From IMG/VR virus record IMGVR_UViG_3300005253_000273, positions 1 through 52,257 of that record: a stretch of DNA of 52,257 nucleotides; one strand, given 5' to 3'. This DNA comes from a virus. Positions within the stretch are counted from its first letter, which is position 1; every line of letters starts with the position of its first letter. Under the pieces are notes generated by a model. It was not told the origin of the DNA. It searched no databases and was given only the letters and a program-made list of their open reading frames with translations. Both the position numbers and the translations under genes were made by a program. Shown in pieces: positions 30,915-40,101 of the stretch.

Positions 30915-33376
30915 TATGCGAACCCCAAGTTGACAATCACTTCATTATCTCCTGAAACACCAGCATCATTATCCGCTACTCCTGTCGTAGCTGCAATAGT
31001 AATCGCTGTCGTGAATTCAATTCCATTGGGAATTGACAACGTAAAACCAGCTCCATTGGCATCTCCCGGACTTGGAATAGGGAATGTAAGATCGGGTACT
31101 GTGGTGCCGACAATTACTGATGCAACTGTAGCATTATAGAATTTTAGGTACCTGGGAGTAGTTGCAAGATTTATTGCATGTATCCAATACACTTGACCTG
31201 CGGTAGCTTTGACTGCATCTTCGGTCTGGTCTACATCAATATTTTTGTAAAGTGTTGTTCCCCCCGAAGTTCTTGCGCCGCTCAATCCAACATCACCTAC
31301 AAGACTACTACTAGTTTGGAGAGTAGCTTGAGTTGCAAAAGTTCCTCCGTTGTCCACAGTGATATCGTTTCCACCATCTTGAATGTTGACGGCAGCACCC
31401 GCTGCTCCATTATCTATTGTAACATTATGACCATCAGGTAGTTGACCTGCATTGATTGCAGCTAAATTGACATCATCCGTGGAAATGGAAACTCTTTGTG
31501 TTTCAGCTCCGGCATTACCTGCTCCAATATCCAATCCGTCCGAAACTTCTTGAACGGACATCTTCAAGTTACCGGCAACTGTAGCCTGTATGTTTACAAA
31601 GCTGGTACCGTTGAATGCGGAAATAACCGCACGTATTGTATTCGCCAGAGAGGCATCAGTCAGAACGTCATCAAGTCTCTGATGGTTTGTAGTAACTCCA
31701 GCTCCCCAACAATCTGTCTGTATTTGAAGATCAGTGGCCCCCGCTGTTGTTTTTGATATGTCTACAGTAATGGGTAAGTCGGCAGTACGAATAGAAGGAT
31801 TTGCTTGAAGATTTGGGTATAAAGTTCTATGAAATATAACCCAATGACCATCTGGAGCCATTGCCTCAAAACAAGTTGGAGCTGATCCCAACCAGCCAAA
31901 ACGAATACGATAGACATTGAGTTTAGTCAAGTCTATAGCTTCTGGTGTACCATCACGTGTAAATAGACTTGAAGCATCTCCCGTTAAATCATCATCACTG
32001 AAAGAGGCTTTTGCTACTGTAACATCTACAGCGTTATTTCTAGTAGTTACGCCAAATGAGGTTCCTTCAAATCCGATGAAGAATCCGTTGTTGGTATTGT
32101 AGAGTCCAATTCGCTCATAACTGCTGGCAACTCCTGCCGTGAAACGGGCAGTCCATACCATATAAACTTCAGCACCACTTCGGTAGATTACATTGGTTTC
32201 ACTGACTCCTTTAGAGGAGGCTGTTGTGTCCGCGCCACTGGAGAATAAAGCACCGCCTATATTTGAAATAGCTGTGCCGCTCCCAGTAGTTGAAACAGTT
32301 ACGAGGTTCTGCGGGGTATCCCGAAAGAATTGAACATCAACTTGATTATTTAGATTTCCAATAGTCAAACGACCAAAAGTATCATAAGTTCCAGGACCGG
32401 GAGGACCATTTGCTGTAACTACGTTGAGGTCTCCTGCAGGAGTTACAAGAGCTTGATCCGTACCGTCACCTATTTGAACATTGACAGGAGTTCCAGTTGG
32501 TGCGTCTACTGTTAGTGAATTTCCGCCGTCTTGAACATTAACCGCACTTGCTCCAGCAACATTATCCACAGTCACGTCATGTCCCGCTGTAAGTTGATTC
32601 GCGGAGGTGGCAGCACCTGCGGGCAACGGAAGAGAAGCTGCTGAGATAGGAACAAGATCGTCTGTAGCAACAGTAACTCTTTGAGTGCCTGCATCGCGTA
32701 CGCCTGTGTTCAACGAAGGAGCTACACCGTTTATTTCCTCCATAGATACTTTAAAGTTACCAGCTGTTGTAGCTTGTACCGGAACGAAATCACCCGTACC
32801 CGCAGCTTGAGCCATAGTGATTGATTTTGATAAGGTAGCTGACCTGTCAGGGTTCACGCTATCTACAAGGCGATGAATTGTAGTGCCGATGTAGACCGTG
32901 TGGAAGATAGTTTGTACGCGGAATGTTGTTTGACCTGTTCCGCCGTTAGTGTAATTTACGCGGAAATGTTGAGCAGCGATTGGAAATTGAAAGTGGCGTG
33001 CGCCGTCTGCGGCTGTGTATGTGAAACTCTCCATTTTGTCCCAATTCGAGTTATCAGTAGACCACTCAACAGTCATCCCGTCTGTTGCGCTGTCATGGGA
33101 TGAATCAAAAATAACTGCAACTGTTGAAAATTGGGAAACGTCTTCACTTGTGCCTGTGAAATTACCGCCAATTCCAAGAAGGGCTGTTGTGGAGTTGTCT
33201 GTTGAGATTGTGTTTTCTTGGCGAACAGGGAGTGGAGTTGCTGAAGATACATCTATTGCAGAACCATCTGCTCCGAATTGGACTTTGACACGTTGAACTT
33301 TGATCCCACCGCCAATGTCGTCCGTAGAGATAACATCACCACCAGTTCCTGCGTTGAGTTCTGTATTGTCTACCAT
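30914..33376 (-). CDS. large tail/fibre-type structural protein, 820 aa
   Basis: The start MVDNTELNAGTGGDVISTDD and KVQRVKVQFGADGSAIDVSS is a widespread N-terminal module of phage structural proteins. Two related cassettes follow (GHDVTVDNVAGASAVNVQDG and GHNVTIDNGAAGAAVNIQDG). A beta-rich central domain at about 330-560 includes AEVYMVWTARFTAGVASSYE and DGHWVIFHRTLYPNLQ. It is probably a virion surface or tail appendage protein. No enzyme motif seen. Confidence 0.65.
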   Translation of the reverse strand: MVDNTELNAGTGGDVISTDDIGGGIKVQRVKVQFGADGSAIDVSSATPLPVRQENTISTDNSTTALLGIGGNFTGTSEDVSQFSTVAVIFDSSHDSATDGMTVEWSTDNSNWDKMESFTYTAADGARHFQFPIAAQHFRVNYTNGGTGQTTFRVQTIFHTVYIGTTIHRLVDSVNPDRSATLSKSITMAQAAGTGDFVPVQATTAGNFKVSMEEINGVAPSLNTGVRDAGTQRVTVATDDLVPISAASLPLPAGAATSANQLTAGHDVTVDNVAGASAVNVQDGGNSLTVDAPTGTPVNVQIGDGTDQALVTPAGDLNVVTANGPPGPGTYDTFGRLTIGNLNNQVDVQFFRDTPQNLVTVSTTGSGTAISNIGGALFSSGADTTASSKGVSETNVIYRSGAEVYMVWTARFTAGVASSYERIGLYNTNNGFFIGFEGTSFGVTTRNNAVDVTVAKASFSDDDLTGDASSLFTRDGTPEAIDLTKLNVYRIRFGWLGSAPTCFEAMAPDGHWVIFHRTLYPNLQANPSIRTADLPITVDISKTTAGATDLQIQTDCWGAGVTTNHQRLDDVLTDASLANTIRAVISAFNGTSFVNIQATVAGNLKMSVQEVSDGLDIGAGNAGAETQRVSISTDDVNLAAINAGQLPDGHNVTIDNGAAGAAVNIQDGGNDITVDNGGTFATQATLQTSSSLVGDVGLSGARTSGGTTLYKNIDVDQTEDAVKATAGQVYWIHAINLATTPRYLKFYNATVASVIVGTTVPDLTFPIPSPGDANGAGFTLSIPNGIEFTTAITIAATTGVADNDAGVSGDNEVIVNLGFA

Positions 33377-33377
33377 T

Positions 33378-33965
33378 CTATCTTCCCACGCCCGTTAGGA
33401 GTAGTGTACTAGATTGCAGAGTTGCTGTTGGTGCTGGCTGATTAAAAGGTAACTCTAAAACTTGATTTGGGGTAATTCCAACTGTTCGAGTAAACATACT
33501 ACCGGAATTTGAAAAAGCGAGCCTGAGAATAGCTTTGTCTCCCGCAGCAAAAGTCACTGAATTAACAAAGGGGAGAGTAACCGCTTGTAAACCAGAGTCT
33601 GTAGGAACACCTAAAGATGCTTCACTTACAATAGTTTCTTGATTAGCACAGCTTGAATTAATTCGGCATATAAAAGCATTTTCCAAAGTGACATCCATAT
33701 GCCCAGTAGTGAAGTTAAGGTTAAGTACTATATCATCCGTATCTGTTGGATTAATTACATCACTGGGGATAATAATCTCAAAAGAAAGCTCCTGTTGCCT
33801 ATCTGCGTTAGCAGCAACACTTGCCGTAAATTCCGTTGAACCCAACCCTACGCCAATCTCTGCTTGTTTACCTACTTCAACCGTCCCGCCAAGTCCTACG
33901 CAAGCGGCCTCATTGAGACCGCAAACTTGGGCGGTATCAGTTTGGTCATAATCGGTAGTAGCCAC
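33378..33965 (-). CDS. hypothetical beta-rich structural protein, 195 aa
   Basis: Strand-rich sequence (EIGVGLGSTEFTASVAANAD, DIVLNLNFTTGHMDVTLENA, DKAILRLAFSNSGSMF) with two Cys pairs (VCGLNEAACVG, ICRINSSCAN). It sits among tail-fibre genes, two bases before the 820-aa gene. Probably a virion surface protein. Confidence 0.55.
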   Translation of the reverse strand: MATTDYDQTDTAQVCGLNEAACVGLGGTVEVGKQAEIGVGLGSTEFTASVAANADRQQELSFEIIIPSDVINPTDTDDIVLNLNFTTGHMDVTLENAFICRINSSCANQETIVSEASLGVPTDSGLQAVTLPFVNSVTFAAGDKAILRLAFSNSGSMFTRTVGITPNQVLELPFNQPAPTATLQSSTLLLTGVGR

Positions 33966-34321
33966 TATTCAGTCCAAATATGGTCAACTGCTTCCTTAGC
34001 AGTATTTTTCATCACAGCGTCAGGAACTTCCTTGCCACGCCAAACCCTTGCCCCCGGATAACGTATTTTTATTCCAGCTTCGGTGGTATTGCTACCAGAA
34101 CTCCAGATTTCACCCTCTGGATGGGGGGCTGTAAAATAATAGTCATGGCCTCCAAAGAAGCGGCGAGTAATGTCGTTAGGCGTGTCGGAGAACCGTCTAT
34201 AAACGCAAAACTCTATGACACCATCCAATGGTAAGTCGTCAAGGGTATGAGTCTTTGAATCGAAAACTTTCTTACCGTCATACCATACGCGCCAGCCTAA
34301 TATTTCTACAGTGATAGCCAT
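33965..34321 (-). CDS. hypothetical phage protein, 118 aa
   Basis: The chain contains DGVIEFCVYRRFSDTPNDIT, GGHDYYFTAPHPEG and RYPGARVWRGKEVPDAVM. Strings of the G-x-D-Y-Y-F and R-Y-P-G type recur in small phage tail-region proteins, which I recognise as a pattern but cannot name. The 29-aa ORF upstream resembles the N-terminus expected for such proteins. Confidence 0.6.
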   Translation of the reverse strand: MAITVEILGWRVWYDGKKVFDSKTHTLDDLPLDGVIEFCVYRRFSDTPNDITRRFFGGHDYYFTAPHPEGEIWSSGSNTTEAGIKIRYPGARVWRGKEVPDAVMKNTAKEAVDHIWTE

Positions 34322-34410
34322 TATCTGAACCTCAAGTAAGCAAGAAAAGCAGCACAGTCTCCGTCATAGACCATGCCACCCGGATCACCGTAGTAGATTC
34401 TCCATCTCAT
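34321..34410 (-). CDS. 29-aa microprotein
   Basis: MRWRIYYGDPGGMVYDGDCA and a short hydrophobic tail. It exactly fills the gap between 34416 and 34321 with a one-base stop/start overlap to the next gene. W-R-I-Y-Y-G-D is a start seen in longer proteins of the neighbour's type, so it may be a split-off N-terminus. Confidence 0.45.
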   Translation of the reverse strand: MRWRIYYGDPGGMVYDGDCAAFLAYLRFR

Positions 34411-34415
34411 ACAGA

Positions 34416-34997
34416 TTAAGGAGTTCCAGCGGGAACAAATTCCCTACCAAACATTCTTCCAAAAGCTGATACTGTAATGCTTGTCAGTGGAAATCCTCCT
34501 TGATCATCTTTATGAAACAGCTTTACCCTAAATTTTGATGTAAGATGACCAGCAGCTATAGTTACTCTTGCCAATTTCTTCAAGCCTGCTTGAATACCGT
34601 AATTGTTTCCAGGTTGTCTCACCATGTTAAACTCAGGAATCATAGTTAAAATCCTAACAGGGAAAGATTTGGTATTCTTTATTCCCTGACTCTGAGTGAG
34701 TATTGGAATCCAATTACCGACTATGCTGTTCTCAATAACTGCTTGAACTGTGTAAGTAGCAGCTCCTGTTGATTCATCGGGGACCAAGGTCTCATATTTT
34801 ATAATAATATTAAGACTTGAGTAGTCACTTAGATTCATTATTTCATTACTTGTAGCAATCAATTCTTGATCTACAAATGAAACACCATTTGCCGGAAGAA
34901 AAGTTTGGTTTGTCCAGATCGTAAACTCGTCATCAGCAAATACTGTTTGAGCAAACAATAAGATTAAGAAACAGATTAATCCAATAAAACGTTTCAT
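34416..34997 (-). CDS. secreted/virion protein with signal peptide, 193 aa
   Basis: MKRFIGLICFLILLFAQTVF-ADDE has a clear Sec signal peptide with an A-x-A-like cleavage near residue 22. The mature part is beta-rich (TIWTNQTFLPANGVSFVDQE, NIIIKYETLVPDESTGAATY, AGHLTSKFRVKLFHKD). ATG 34997 is preferred to 35003 on spacing from GGAG. An exported beta protein in a fibre locus is unusual; it may act in the periplasm or on the cell surface. Confidence 0.65.
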   Translation of the reverse strand: MKRFIGLICFLILLFAQTVFADDEFTIWTNQTFLPANGVSFVDQELIATSNEIMNLSDYSSLNIIIKYETLVPDESTGAATYTVQAVIENSIVGNWIPILTQSQGIKNTKSFPVRILTMIPEFNMVRQPGNNYGIQAGLKKLARVTIAAGHLTSKFRVKLFHKDDQGGFPLTSITVSAFGRMFGREFVPAGTP

Positions 34998-35006
34998 GGT
35001 CATCTC

Positions 35007-36305
35007 CTAAGTAGTAGCAGCCGCAGAGATAATAGAAGCGCCGTCTTCTGCCGGAGCCCAGATGCAGTAGTAGTCGATTTGACCAGCTGTACAGTTTGCA
35101 GTAACTGTACTTTCGATGATGTCGAGACCGTCATTAATAGCAAACATAGCACCAGAGCCAGCCACGTTTGCAACACCAACTGCCTGAGTAGCACTGACAT
35201 AGACATTACCATCGAGAATCTCATCCACTTCTTCTAGGGCAAGAAGAGCTGCTAGATTACCTGTAACACCAACTGAGATTTGTGCTGTAGCACTAACTAA
35301 AGTGGTATTACAAATTCCCCAAATGGCTTTAATGATAACATCTCCGGTTACAGTGAAGATTGTATATGGGTCATTGGCTCCAGTATCGTTGCCATGAGAG
35401 TCTCCAGTACCTCCATCAAAGACACTGGAACGATGAGCAGTAATTTGCCAGTTGAGAGTAGAGCCGGAAGTTGTAGCTAAGAGCTGTTGGGCCATAGCTT
35501 GACCATCTTCGTAGCTGAGAGTGTTGTCTCGAATGATTCCAGTAGAACCAACAGAGTTTACGATGCCACGAGCGTTGGCGTGACCGTTCCACATTCTGTT
35601 ATCTCGGATTTCTACGCTGTCGGAAGCGGCTCCTTCAAGGACAATACAACCGTCAGTCATATCGCCGGTGAATTGATTTCCAATGATTTGACATTCATCA
35701 GCTGTATCAAGACGGATAGCTTCAGCCATTCCAGCTGTACCGTTTTCAGCGATAAAGCGGCAGTTGATTACAGCTGCTCTATCTACAGCATCAATGTCGA
35801 TTGCAGTAATGAAGTCATCAGCAGTAGCATCGAAGTCGAACTCACAGTTGACGATAGAACAATCGGCTGCGTCTACATTGATTCCTACAGTTACTATCGT
35901 AACACTGGCAACGAAGACAATGTTTTCAAGAGTACAATTTGCCGTGTCCATTTCAACGGTGCCACTCGTAGCTGTGTAAGTAAGAATTGGGCGACTTCTG
36001 CCCCAACCCATGCCAATGATGCGGACTCCTGCTACGTTCATAACCAAAGAGGTGGCTGCCGAGATGTTCTCAGTGTGGCCTGGCATGACGAAGATAATAT
36101 CTCCGTTGTTGGCTGTGGTGCGACCTACAGCAAAGTTAATAGTTGAGAATGGAGTGTCTGGAGCTGAACCTTTGTCTGGGGTGTCGCCCCTGGCAGCATT
36201 GCCAGAATCAACAAAAAATATGTTACCTGTGGTGGTAAGGTCACTGGACCCTACCATTGGAATCCCGAACGATGTAATCCCATTGGGAAAATTGGTGAGC
36301 GTCAT
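35007..36305 (-). CDS. right-handed beta-helix protein, 432 aa
   Basis: Start 36305 (MTLTNFPNGITSFG) is preferred over an upstream in-frame ATG. After FFVDSGNAARGDTPDKGSAP the chain enters regular beta-helix coils (GVRIIGMGWGRSRPILTYTA, CTLENIVFVASVTIVTVGIN, CSIVNCEFDFDATADDFITA, CQIIGNQFTGDMTDG, VEIRDNRMWNGHANARGI). The C-terminus is a separate small-residue beta domain. It is likely a tail appendage or surface-polysaccharide-binding protein. Confidence 0.65.
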   Translation of the reverse strand: MTLTNFPNGITSFGIPMVGSSDLTTTGNIFFVDSGNAARGDTPDKGSAPDTPFSTINFAVGRTTANNGDIIFVMPGHTENISAATSLVMNVAGVRIIGMGWGRSRPILTYTATSGTVEMDTANCTLENIVFVASVTIVTVGINVDAADCSIVNCEFDFDATADDFITAIDIDAVDRAAVINCRFIAENGTAGMAEAIRLDTADECQIIGNQFTGDMTDGCIVLEGAASDSVEIRDNRMWNGHANARGIVNSVGSTGIIRDNTLSYEDGQAMAQQLLATTSGSTLNWQITAHRSSVFDGGTGDSHGNDTGANDPYTIFTVTGDVIIKAIWGICNTTLVSATAQISVGVTGNLAALLALEEVDEILDGNVYVSATQAVGVANVAGSGAMFAINDGLDIIESTVTANCTAGQIDYYCIWAPAEDGASIISAAATT

Positions 36306-36421
36306 GATGTGCTCCTGGTGTTGGGACACCTAAAAGGTGCCTGATAGTATTTGACCTATCTTTACCCAAGGAGTAAAGAGGCTGAATTTAGGTGAAGGGT
36401 ATGTAAAGGAAGGGAAGGATG

Positions 36422-36583
36422 TTACTTTTGTTTGGTGCCTTGCGTAGAACGGTTGATACCACCGCCTTTTCGGGGATTGGTCTTGAGGCCTTTCTTGCGA
36501 GTGATGATTGGACCTCCACCAGTCTGTCCCATTGAGAATTGGTTCTTTTCTCTGAAATTTGATGCTTTCGGTGTTGCAGTCAT
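36422..36583 (-). CDS. basic microprotein, 53 aa
   Basis: MTATPKASNFREKNQFSMGQ then repeated Gly and basic residues (RKKGLKTNPRKGGGINRS). It is highly basic and probably disordered. GGAGGTCAAA precedes the start. It could bind nucleic acid or a virion component. Confidence 0.55.
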   Translation of the reverse strand: MTATPKASNFREKNQFSMGQTGGGPIITRKKGLKTNPRKGGGINRSTQGTKQK

Positions 36584-36596
36584 TTTGACCTCCTTA

Positions 36597-36815
36597 TTAT
36601 TTATCTTGTTTAGTATCTATCCTTTTGTGAATCCTGTCAAGTTGGGTATCTAGCTCTATACGAGTTGAACGTTCTGCCACCATCTCTGTAAGATGTTCAT
36701 GACCTTCCTGAAGTCTTGTGATATCAGGCTTTATCTCTGTTTGAAGATATTGCATAACAGACATTTTCTCGCCCCCGTTCAGAAGTTTTCTTGCTATTCT
36801 AATAAGCCAATCCAT
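36597..36815 (-). CDS. small helical protein, 72 aa
   Basis: A helix MDWLIRIARKLLN is followed by a coiled segment (ITRLQEGHEHLTEMVAERST, IELDTQLDRIHKRIDTK). A hydrophobic-basic start then coiled coil suggests a membrane-proximal oligomer. Its start overlaps the stop of the terminase nuclease gene by one base. Confidence 0.55.
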   Translation of the reverse strand: MDWLIRIARKLLNGGEKMSVMQYLQTEIKPDITRLQEGHEHLTEMVAERSTRIELDTQLDRIHKRIDTKQDK

Positions 36816-37510
36816 TAACTACCTCCCCGGACAAGTTGGAGATAGTCATCCATTGTATTAATCTGAAGGTCATCTCGTGAACGAATTCTAGACTGCTGTT
36901 CGATGTATTCCATTGGAGCTCCTGAGTTTCTGAGGTAATCCAAATAGGCTTGAGTTTCGTCTGAAGCCTTGGAGATGAATATCTGCTTGGGAAGGATGCT
37001 GACTGCTGAAGCTAGAGCGTCAATGATGTCTTTGATGGTGGACATGGGGAAGTCCAGGACTTCTTCCAAGAGGGCATACTGGGATTTCTTGACAAAGAGA
37101 CGGCCTTGGGAGACCACTGGCTGAAGGTGAGTTCTGATCCTGAAATCCTTGTTCATGGAGGTAGGATGGATTATGGATTGGGAAGGGAGGTTGATTCCTT
37201 TTTCGTAAGCGTCTAGGGAGACCGAATCAGCAAAGAGTCCTTGTTGGGCGTTGCCTTCGATTCCGAAGACTTCGGGTTTGTATCTAACGTTGAACTCGTA
37301 GATTTTCTGGTAGATTTTCTGGGTGGCACAGCGTTCAGCCCACACATCTCGGACGAATATTCGGTTGGCTGCGTCCGAGGAGACAGCTACAATGGCAGAT
37401 CGGGCTTTGGTTTTCTGCTTGTTCTCCTTGCCGCCTGCCGGATCTAGGAAGCAGACTGTGGAGATGAGGTAGTCTCTTGAGAGTTTCTGCATGAGTCGAT
37501 TTCGGGCCAA
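36815..37510 (-). CDS. large terminase, nuclease part
   Basis: The 231-aa product is the RNase H-fold nuclease of a large terminase: STVCFLDPAGGKE with the first acidic residue at Asp23, ARSAIVAVSSDAANRIFVRD, EVFGIEGNAQQGLF with the second acid, and a late IIDALASAVSIL with the third acid. It cuts concatemeric DNA at packaging initiation and headful termination. The ATPase half is a separate gene (38268..39464); an exonuclease gene and an 86-aa ORF lie between. The start is TTG at 37510 or ATG at 37492; no strong ribosome site is seen for either, and it overlaps the preceding ORF. Confidence 0.82.
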   Translation of the reverse strand: MARNRLMQKLSRDYLISTVCFLDPAGGKENKQKTKARSAIVAVSSDAANRIFVRDVWAERCATQKIYQKIYEFNVRYKPEVFGIEGNAQQGLFADSVSLDAYEKGINLPSQSIIHPTSMNKDFRIRTHLQPVVSQGRLFVKKSQYALLEEVLDFPMSTIKDIIDALASAVSILPKQIFISKASDETQAYLDYLRNSGAPMEYIEQQSRIRSRDDLQINTMDDYLQLVRGGS

Positions 37511-37704
37511 GACATTCTTGGGACTGGTTGCTTATCCGGAACTTCCTTAAAGCTTGGATGTGAGAGGATAATATGGACTGCATTGTGTTCGTGAATAAAA
37601 GCACCAGAGTGGATATTTACAATCTTCACATTCTCCGGTAGATCAAGAATCTCCTCTAAATATTTAAATGTCAATCTCCCGTATACAACATTATTCGAGT
37701 CCAT
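37444..37704 (-). CDS. hypothetical protein between terminase parts, 86 aa
   Basis: Start MDSNNVVYGRLTFKYLEEIL, then DLPENVKIVNIHSGAFIHEH, a strand-helix pattern. The last 20 residues overlap the terminase nuclease gene in another frame and look low complexity. It overlaps the exonuclease upstream by 14 bases. Function unknown. Confidence 0.6.
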   Translation of the reverse strand: MDSNNVVYGRLTFKYLEEILDLPENVKIVNIHSGAFIHEHNAVHIILSHPSFKEVPDKQPVPRMSWPEIDSCRNSQETTSSPQSAS

Positions 37705-38266
37705 GAATTTTCTCCCCGGTTAATATTTCATAAAGCTTTCTGGTTGCCTTGATATCCTCTAATGCGTCATGGGCATCAAGGTCTATTCCGAAGTGATGAC
37801 AGACAGTTTCCAGCTTTTGATTTGGAAGGCTGGTATCTGTTTCTATTAGATACTTGGCAAGGAATGATTGAACGTCCAACTTGGCCCACATGATGTAGGA
37901 ACCGTAGTAGTCGTTCTTGTTTCTTTTGAATGAAGCCCGGAGGAATTTGTCGTCAAAGCCTACATTGTATCCAGCAAGCACGAATTTGTCTCTGGAATCA
38001 AATCGGTCTATATGACGTTGGAGGGCTGTCTCGAACTTGTAGAGTCCTTCTTCTTGGGATTGAAAACTTTCAAAGTCTTTTTCGGTGAACTTATTCTTCA
38101 TGAGAGCTTCTGGAGAGATAATTGAATTGGGACCGGGCTTCATGAGGATTTCTGAGGATTCCACCATTTGGCCGTCTACTTCAATCAAATAACCGATTTG
38201 GATGATGTCATTTCTAAACGCATCAACTCCAGTGCATTCTGTATCGAGCCATAGCAGTTTTCCCAT
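37691..38266 (-). CDS. DnaQ-like DEDDh 3'-5' exonuclease, 191 aa
   Basis: All exonuclease motifs are present: LLWLDTECTG (Exo I, D-x-E), AGYNVGFDDKFL (Exo II, N-x3-F-D) and HDALEDIKAT (Exo III, H-x4-D). It degrades ssDNA or RNA 3' ends, or proofreads. It is inserted between the two terminase large subunit genes, one base after the ATPase stop, so it is co-translated with packaging enzymes. A role in trimming ends during packaging is speculation. Confidence 0.82.
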   Translation of the reverse strand: MGKLLWLDTECTGVDAFRNDIIQIGYLIEVDGQMVESSEILMKPGPNSIISPEALMKNKFTEKDFESFQSQEEGLYKFETALQRHIDRFDSRDKFVLAGYNVGFDDKFLRASFKRNKNDYYGSYIMWAKLDVQSFLAKYLIETDTSLPNQKLETVCHHFGIDLDAHDALEDIKATRKLYEILTGEKIHGLE

Positions 38267-38267
38267 A

Positions 38268-39464
38268 TCAACAAAACTTCCCAGTCATCCATGCACCTCT
38301 TTTGTCTATAAGATCAGCCCATGAATTGTATTCTGTGTACTCAGGTTTCTTTGGAGTCTCCTCTTTCTCGGACTCACCAAGCATCAAGGCTACCATACTT
38401 TGATCCCTCTCGTCATCCTCAAAAATGAAATCATTGCCGACTTCTTCGTAAAAGCGGAGGTCGGATTCCCGGAAGTCTGTGAGTCCTGCGTCGCGGGGAT
38501 TGTTGAGATAGAGCAGGGAGAAGAGGGGACCAAGGGACTCCTTGAGATTATGGATTGCTTGTTTAGAGAACTCTTCCGGGAAGATTATCTTCCCGTTTTC
38601 AATTAATGATCTTTTATAGACTGAGACTGTAGGATCATTATCAATCATCTCCGCATAGAGATCATTAGTAGCCCAATGAGTACCCACCGTAACTTCCTGC
38701 GAAATATCCAAGTCTTCCATCAATGGACGAGAGACTCGTTGCCACTCTTTAGCAGTTTCCATTACAGACTCTGAACCACGAGCTTCAAGGGAAATCAAGT
38801 CATCGTTATGGAGATCAGTGAAGTGACCGCCGGTGATAGCACCGCCTACTCCGATTCCCTGCATCGTGGGGTCAGACTGCTCAAATGATAAGTCTCTGGG
38901 GAGGAAGAACATGGAGCTGTTCCATTTCCTTGCCTGTCTACGTGGAGCATCCCAGCATTTGTCGGGCCAGAGGGCTCTGAGAAGCGCGTTCCGCTCGAAG
39001 TGCTGCTGAATCCATTGAATGTGTTTGCTTGCGTGATGCTCAGTTTCACATGAAAGAAGCAACTTAGTTTCCAGTCCATCATGTCCAGGCCAATAGACAT
39101 TGTTCTCCTTGGGTTGAATAAACTTATGAACAGGAAGACCCTTGGAGACTATCGTAGACTTGAAACAATCACGCGGGAGCATGATAAGTTTTCTGTACGG
39201 AGGAATCTTTTGAATGAATTCACAGACTTCCCGGTGGAGATGGTTTGTAAGTCGGGTGAGACCAAGGATGGCTTTACAGAAGAAGTGGAGATCTTGTTCA
39301 GCTTTCTTTTTGACGAGCTTTAGAAGGCGACCATTCGGATCTGTGGTTCCTGCCTGTCGGGGTTCTCCATTTTTCTGGATGACGATTTCACGATTCAAGA
39401 GTCGTTTGGGGGGTGGAGGAGTGTACTCTGGCGATTCCTTAGCGAGTGTGTCTAGAATATCCAT
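38268..39464 (-). CDS. large terminase, ATPase part
   Basis: The 398-aa product is the packaging motor ATPase. LIMLPRDCFKST at 93-104 is the divergent Walker A, HFTDLHNDDLI near 214-224 is Walker B with Asp-Asp, and VTVGTHWATNDLY is the coupling motif III. SLLYLNNPRDAGLTDFRES is the typical end of the ATPase domain. It then has an acidic linker and stops, lacking the nuclease domain, which is encoded at 36815..37510. It acts at the portal with the small subunit (40102..40680). Confidence 0.85.
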   Translation of the reverse strand: MDILDTLAKESPEYTPPPPKRLLNREIVIQKNGEPRQAGTTDPNGRLLKLVKKKAEQDLHFFCKAILGLTRLTNHLHREVCEFIQKIPPYRKLIMLPRDCFKSTIVSKGLPVHKFIQPKENNVYWPGHDGLETKLLLSCETEHHASKHIQWIQQHFERNALLRALWPDKCWDAPRRQARKWNSSMFFLPRDLSFEQSDPTMQGIGVGGAITGGHFTDLHNDDLISLEARGSESVMETAKEWQRVSRPLMEDLDISQEVTVGTHWATNDLYAEMIDNDPTVSVYKRSLIENGKIIFPEEFSKQAIHNLKESLGPLFSLLYLNNPRDAGLTDFRESDLRFYEEVGNDFIFEDDERDQSMVALMLGESEKEETPKKPEYTEYNSWADLIDKRGAWMTGKFC

Positions 39465-39700
39465 CAGCGTTCAACTCTCTTCAATTCATGTTCACCACAC
39501 CAATAATCTTGAGCTACTTTTGGAAACTCTTTATGATTAGGTGATTTCCTTTGACAGGTACTTTGACGTATTTCTGTCGATCCCTCATTTTCTGGTTTCT
39601 TCCAATGCTTACTGGGAAAGTAACTATCAAAACCCGTCCAATAAGAAACTTCAATACCCAGAAACTTACAATTTTTGCAGTTATCTACTTGAGGATTCAT
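39464..39700 (-). CDS. small Cys-rich protein, 78 aa
   Basis: DNCKNCKFLG near the start, STCQRKSP in the middle and DYWCGEHELK at the end: C-x2-C-KF...C...WCG, another variant of the C-x2-CK zinc microprotein type found at 2830 and 7242. It overlaps the start of the terminase ATPase by one base. Confidence 0.62.
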   Translation of the reverse strand: MNPQVDNCKNCKFLGIEVSYWTGFDSYFPSKHWKKPENEGSTEIRQSTCQRKSPNHKEFPKVAQDYWCGEHELKRVER

Positions 39701-39924
39701 CAGCGTTCACTTCTTCCTATGGAGATACCATCCAGTATAAAATTTAATTCTCGCCATGACTTGAGCGCGGGAATGCTTTTTCTTTTAACGAAGCCAGCTC
39801 TAATAGTTTCTCCATATGAATGCTTGCTCAAAGCTCTTTCCAGTCCTAATTTACAGAGTTTCTTGGATGAGACTGTCTTTCGGAGTCCACCTTTCGGATT
39901 GAAAACTCTTACTTGATAGATCAT
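39700..39924 (-). CDS. hypothetical basic protein, 74 aa
   Basis: MIYQVRVFNPKGGLRKTVSS then LCKLGLERALSKHSYGET, a strand-turn-helix with many Lys/Arg. The size and the KKLCKLGLERAL helix could bind nucleic acid. Coupled to the next gene by a one-base overlap. Confidence 0.58.
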   Translation of the reverse strand: MIYQVRVFNPKGGLRKTVSSKKLCKLGLERALSKHSYGETIRAGFVKRKSIPALKSWRELNFILDGISIGRSER

Positions 39925-39927
39925 TGT

Positions 39928-40098
39928 CTACCCCCGTTTTTTCCTCTTCGTGCTTCGTTCCTTCACCTGCCGGATCAGTTCCGTTGGAGACGGCGGTTGG
40001 GCTTCCGCCCGGCCCCCAAACTCGTCCTTCTGGTTCTCCAATTGCTTGATCCGCTGGTTGACTGTTGGATTCCTTCTTTCTTTAGTGGTATGCGGCAT
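39928..40098 (-). CDS. basic microprotein, 56 aa
   Basis: MPHTTKERRNPTVNQRIKQL, a Gly/Pro middle and a tail VKERSTKRKKRG. Highly basic and disordered, just downstream of the small terminase. GGAGAAATAAATA precedes the ATG. Confidence 0.52.
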   Translation of the reverse strand: MPHTTKERRNPTVNQRIKQLENQKDEFGGRAEAQPPSPTELIRQVKERSTKRKKRG

Positions 40099-40101
40099 TA
40101 T

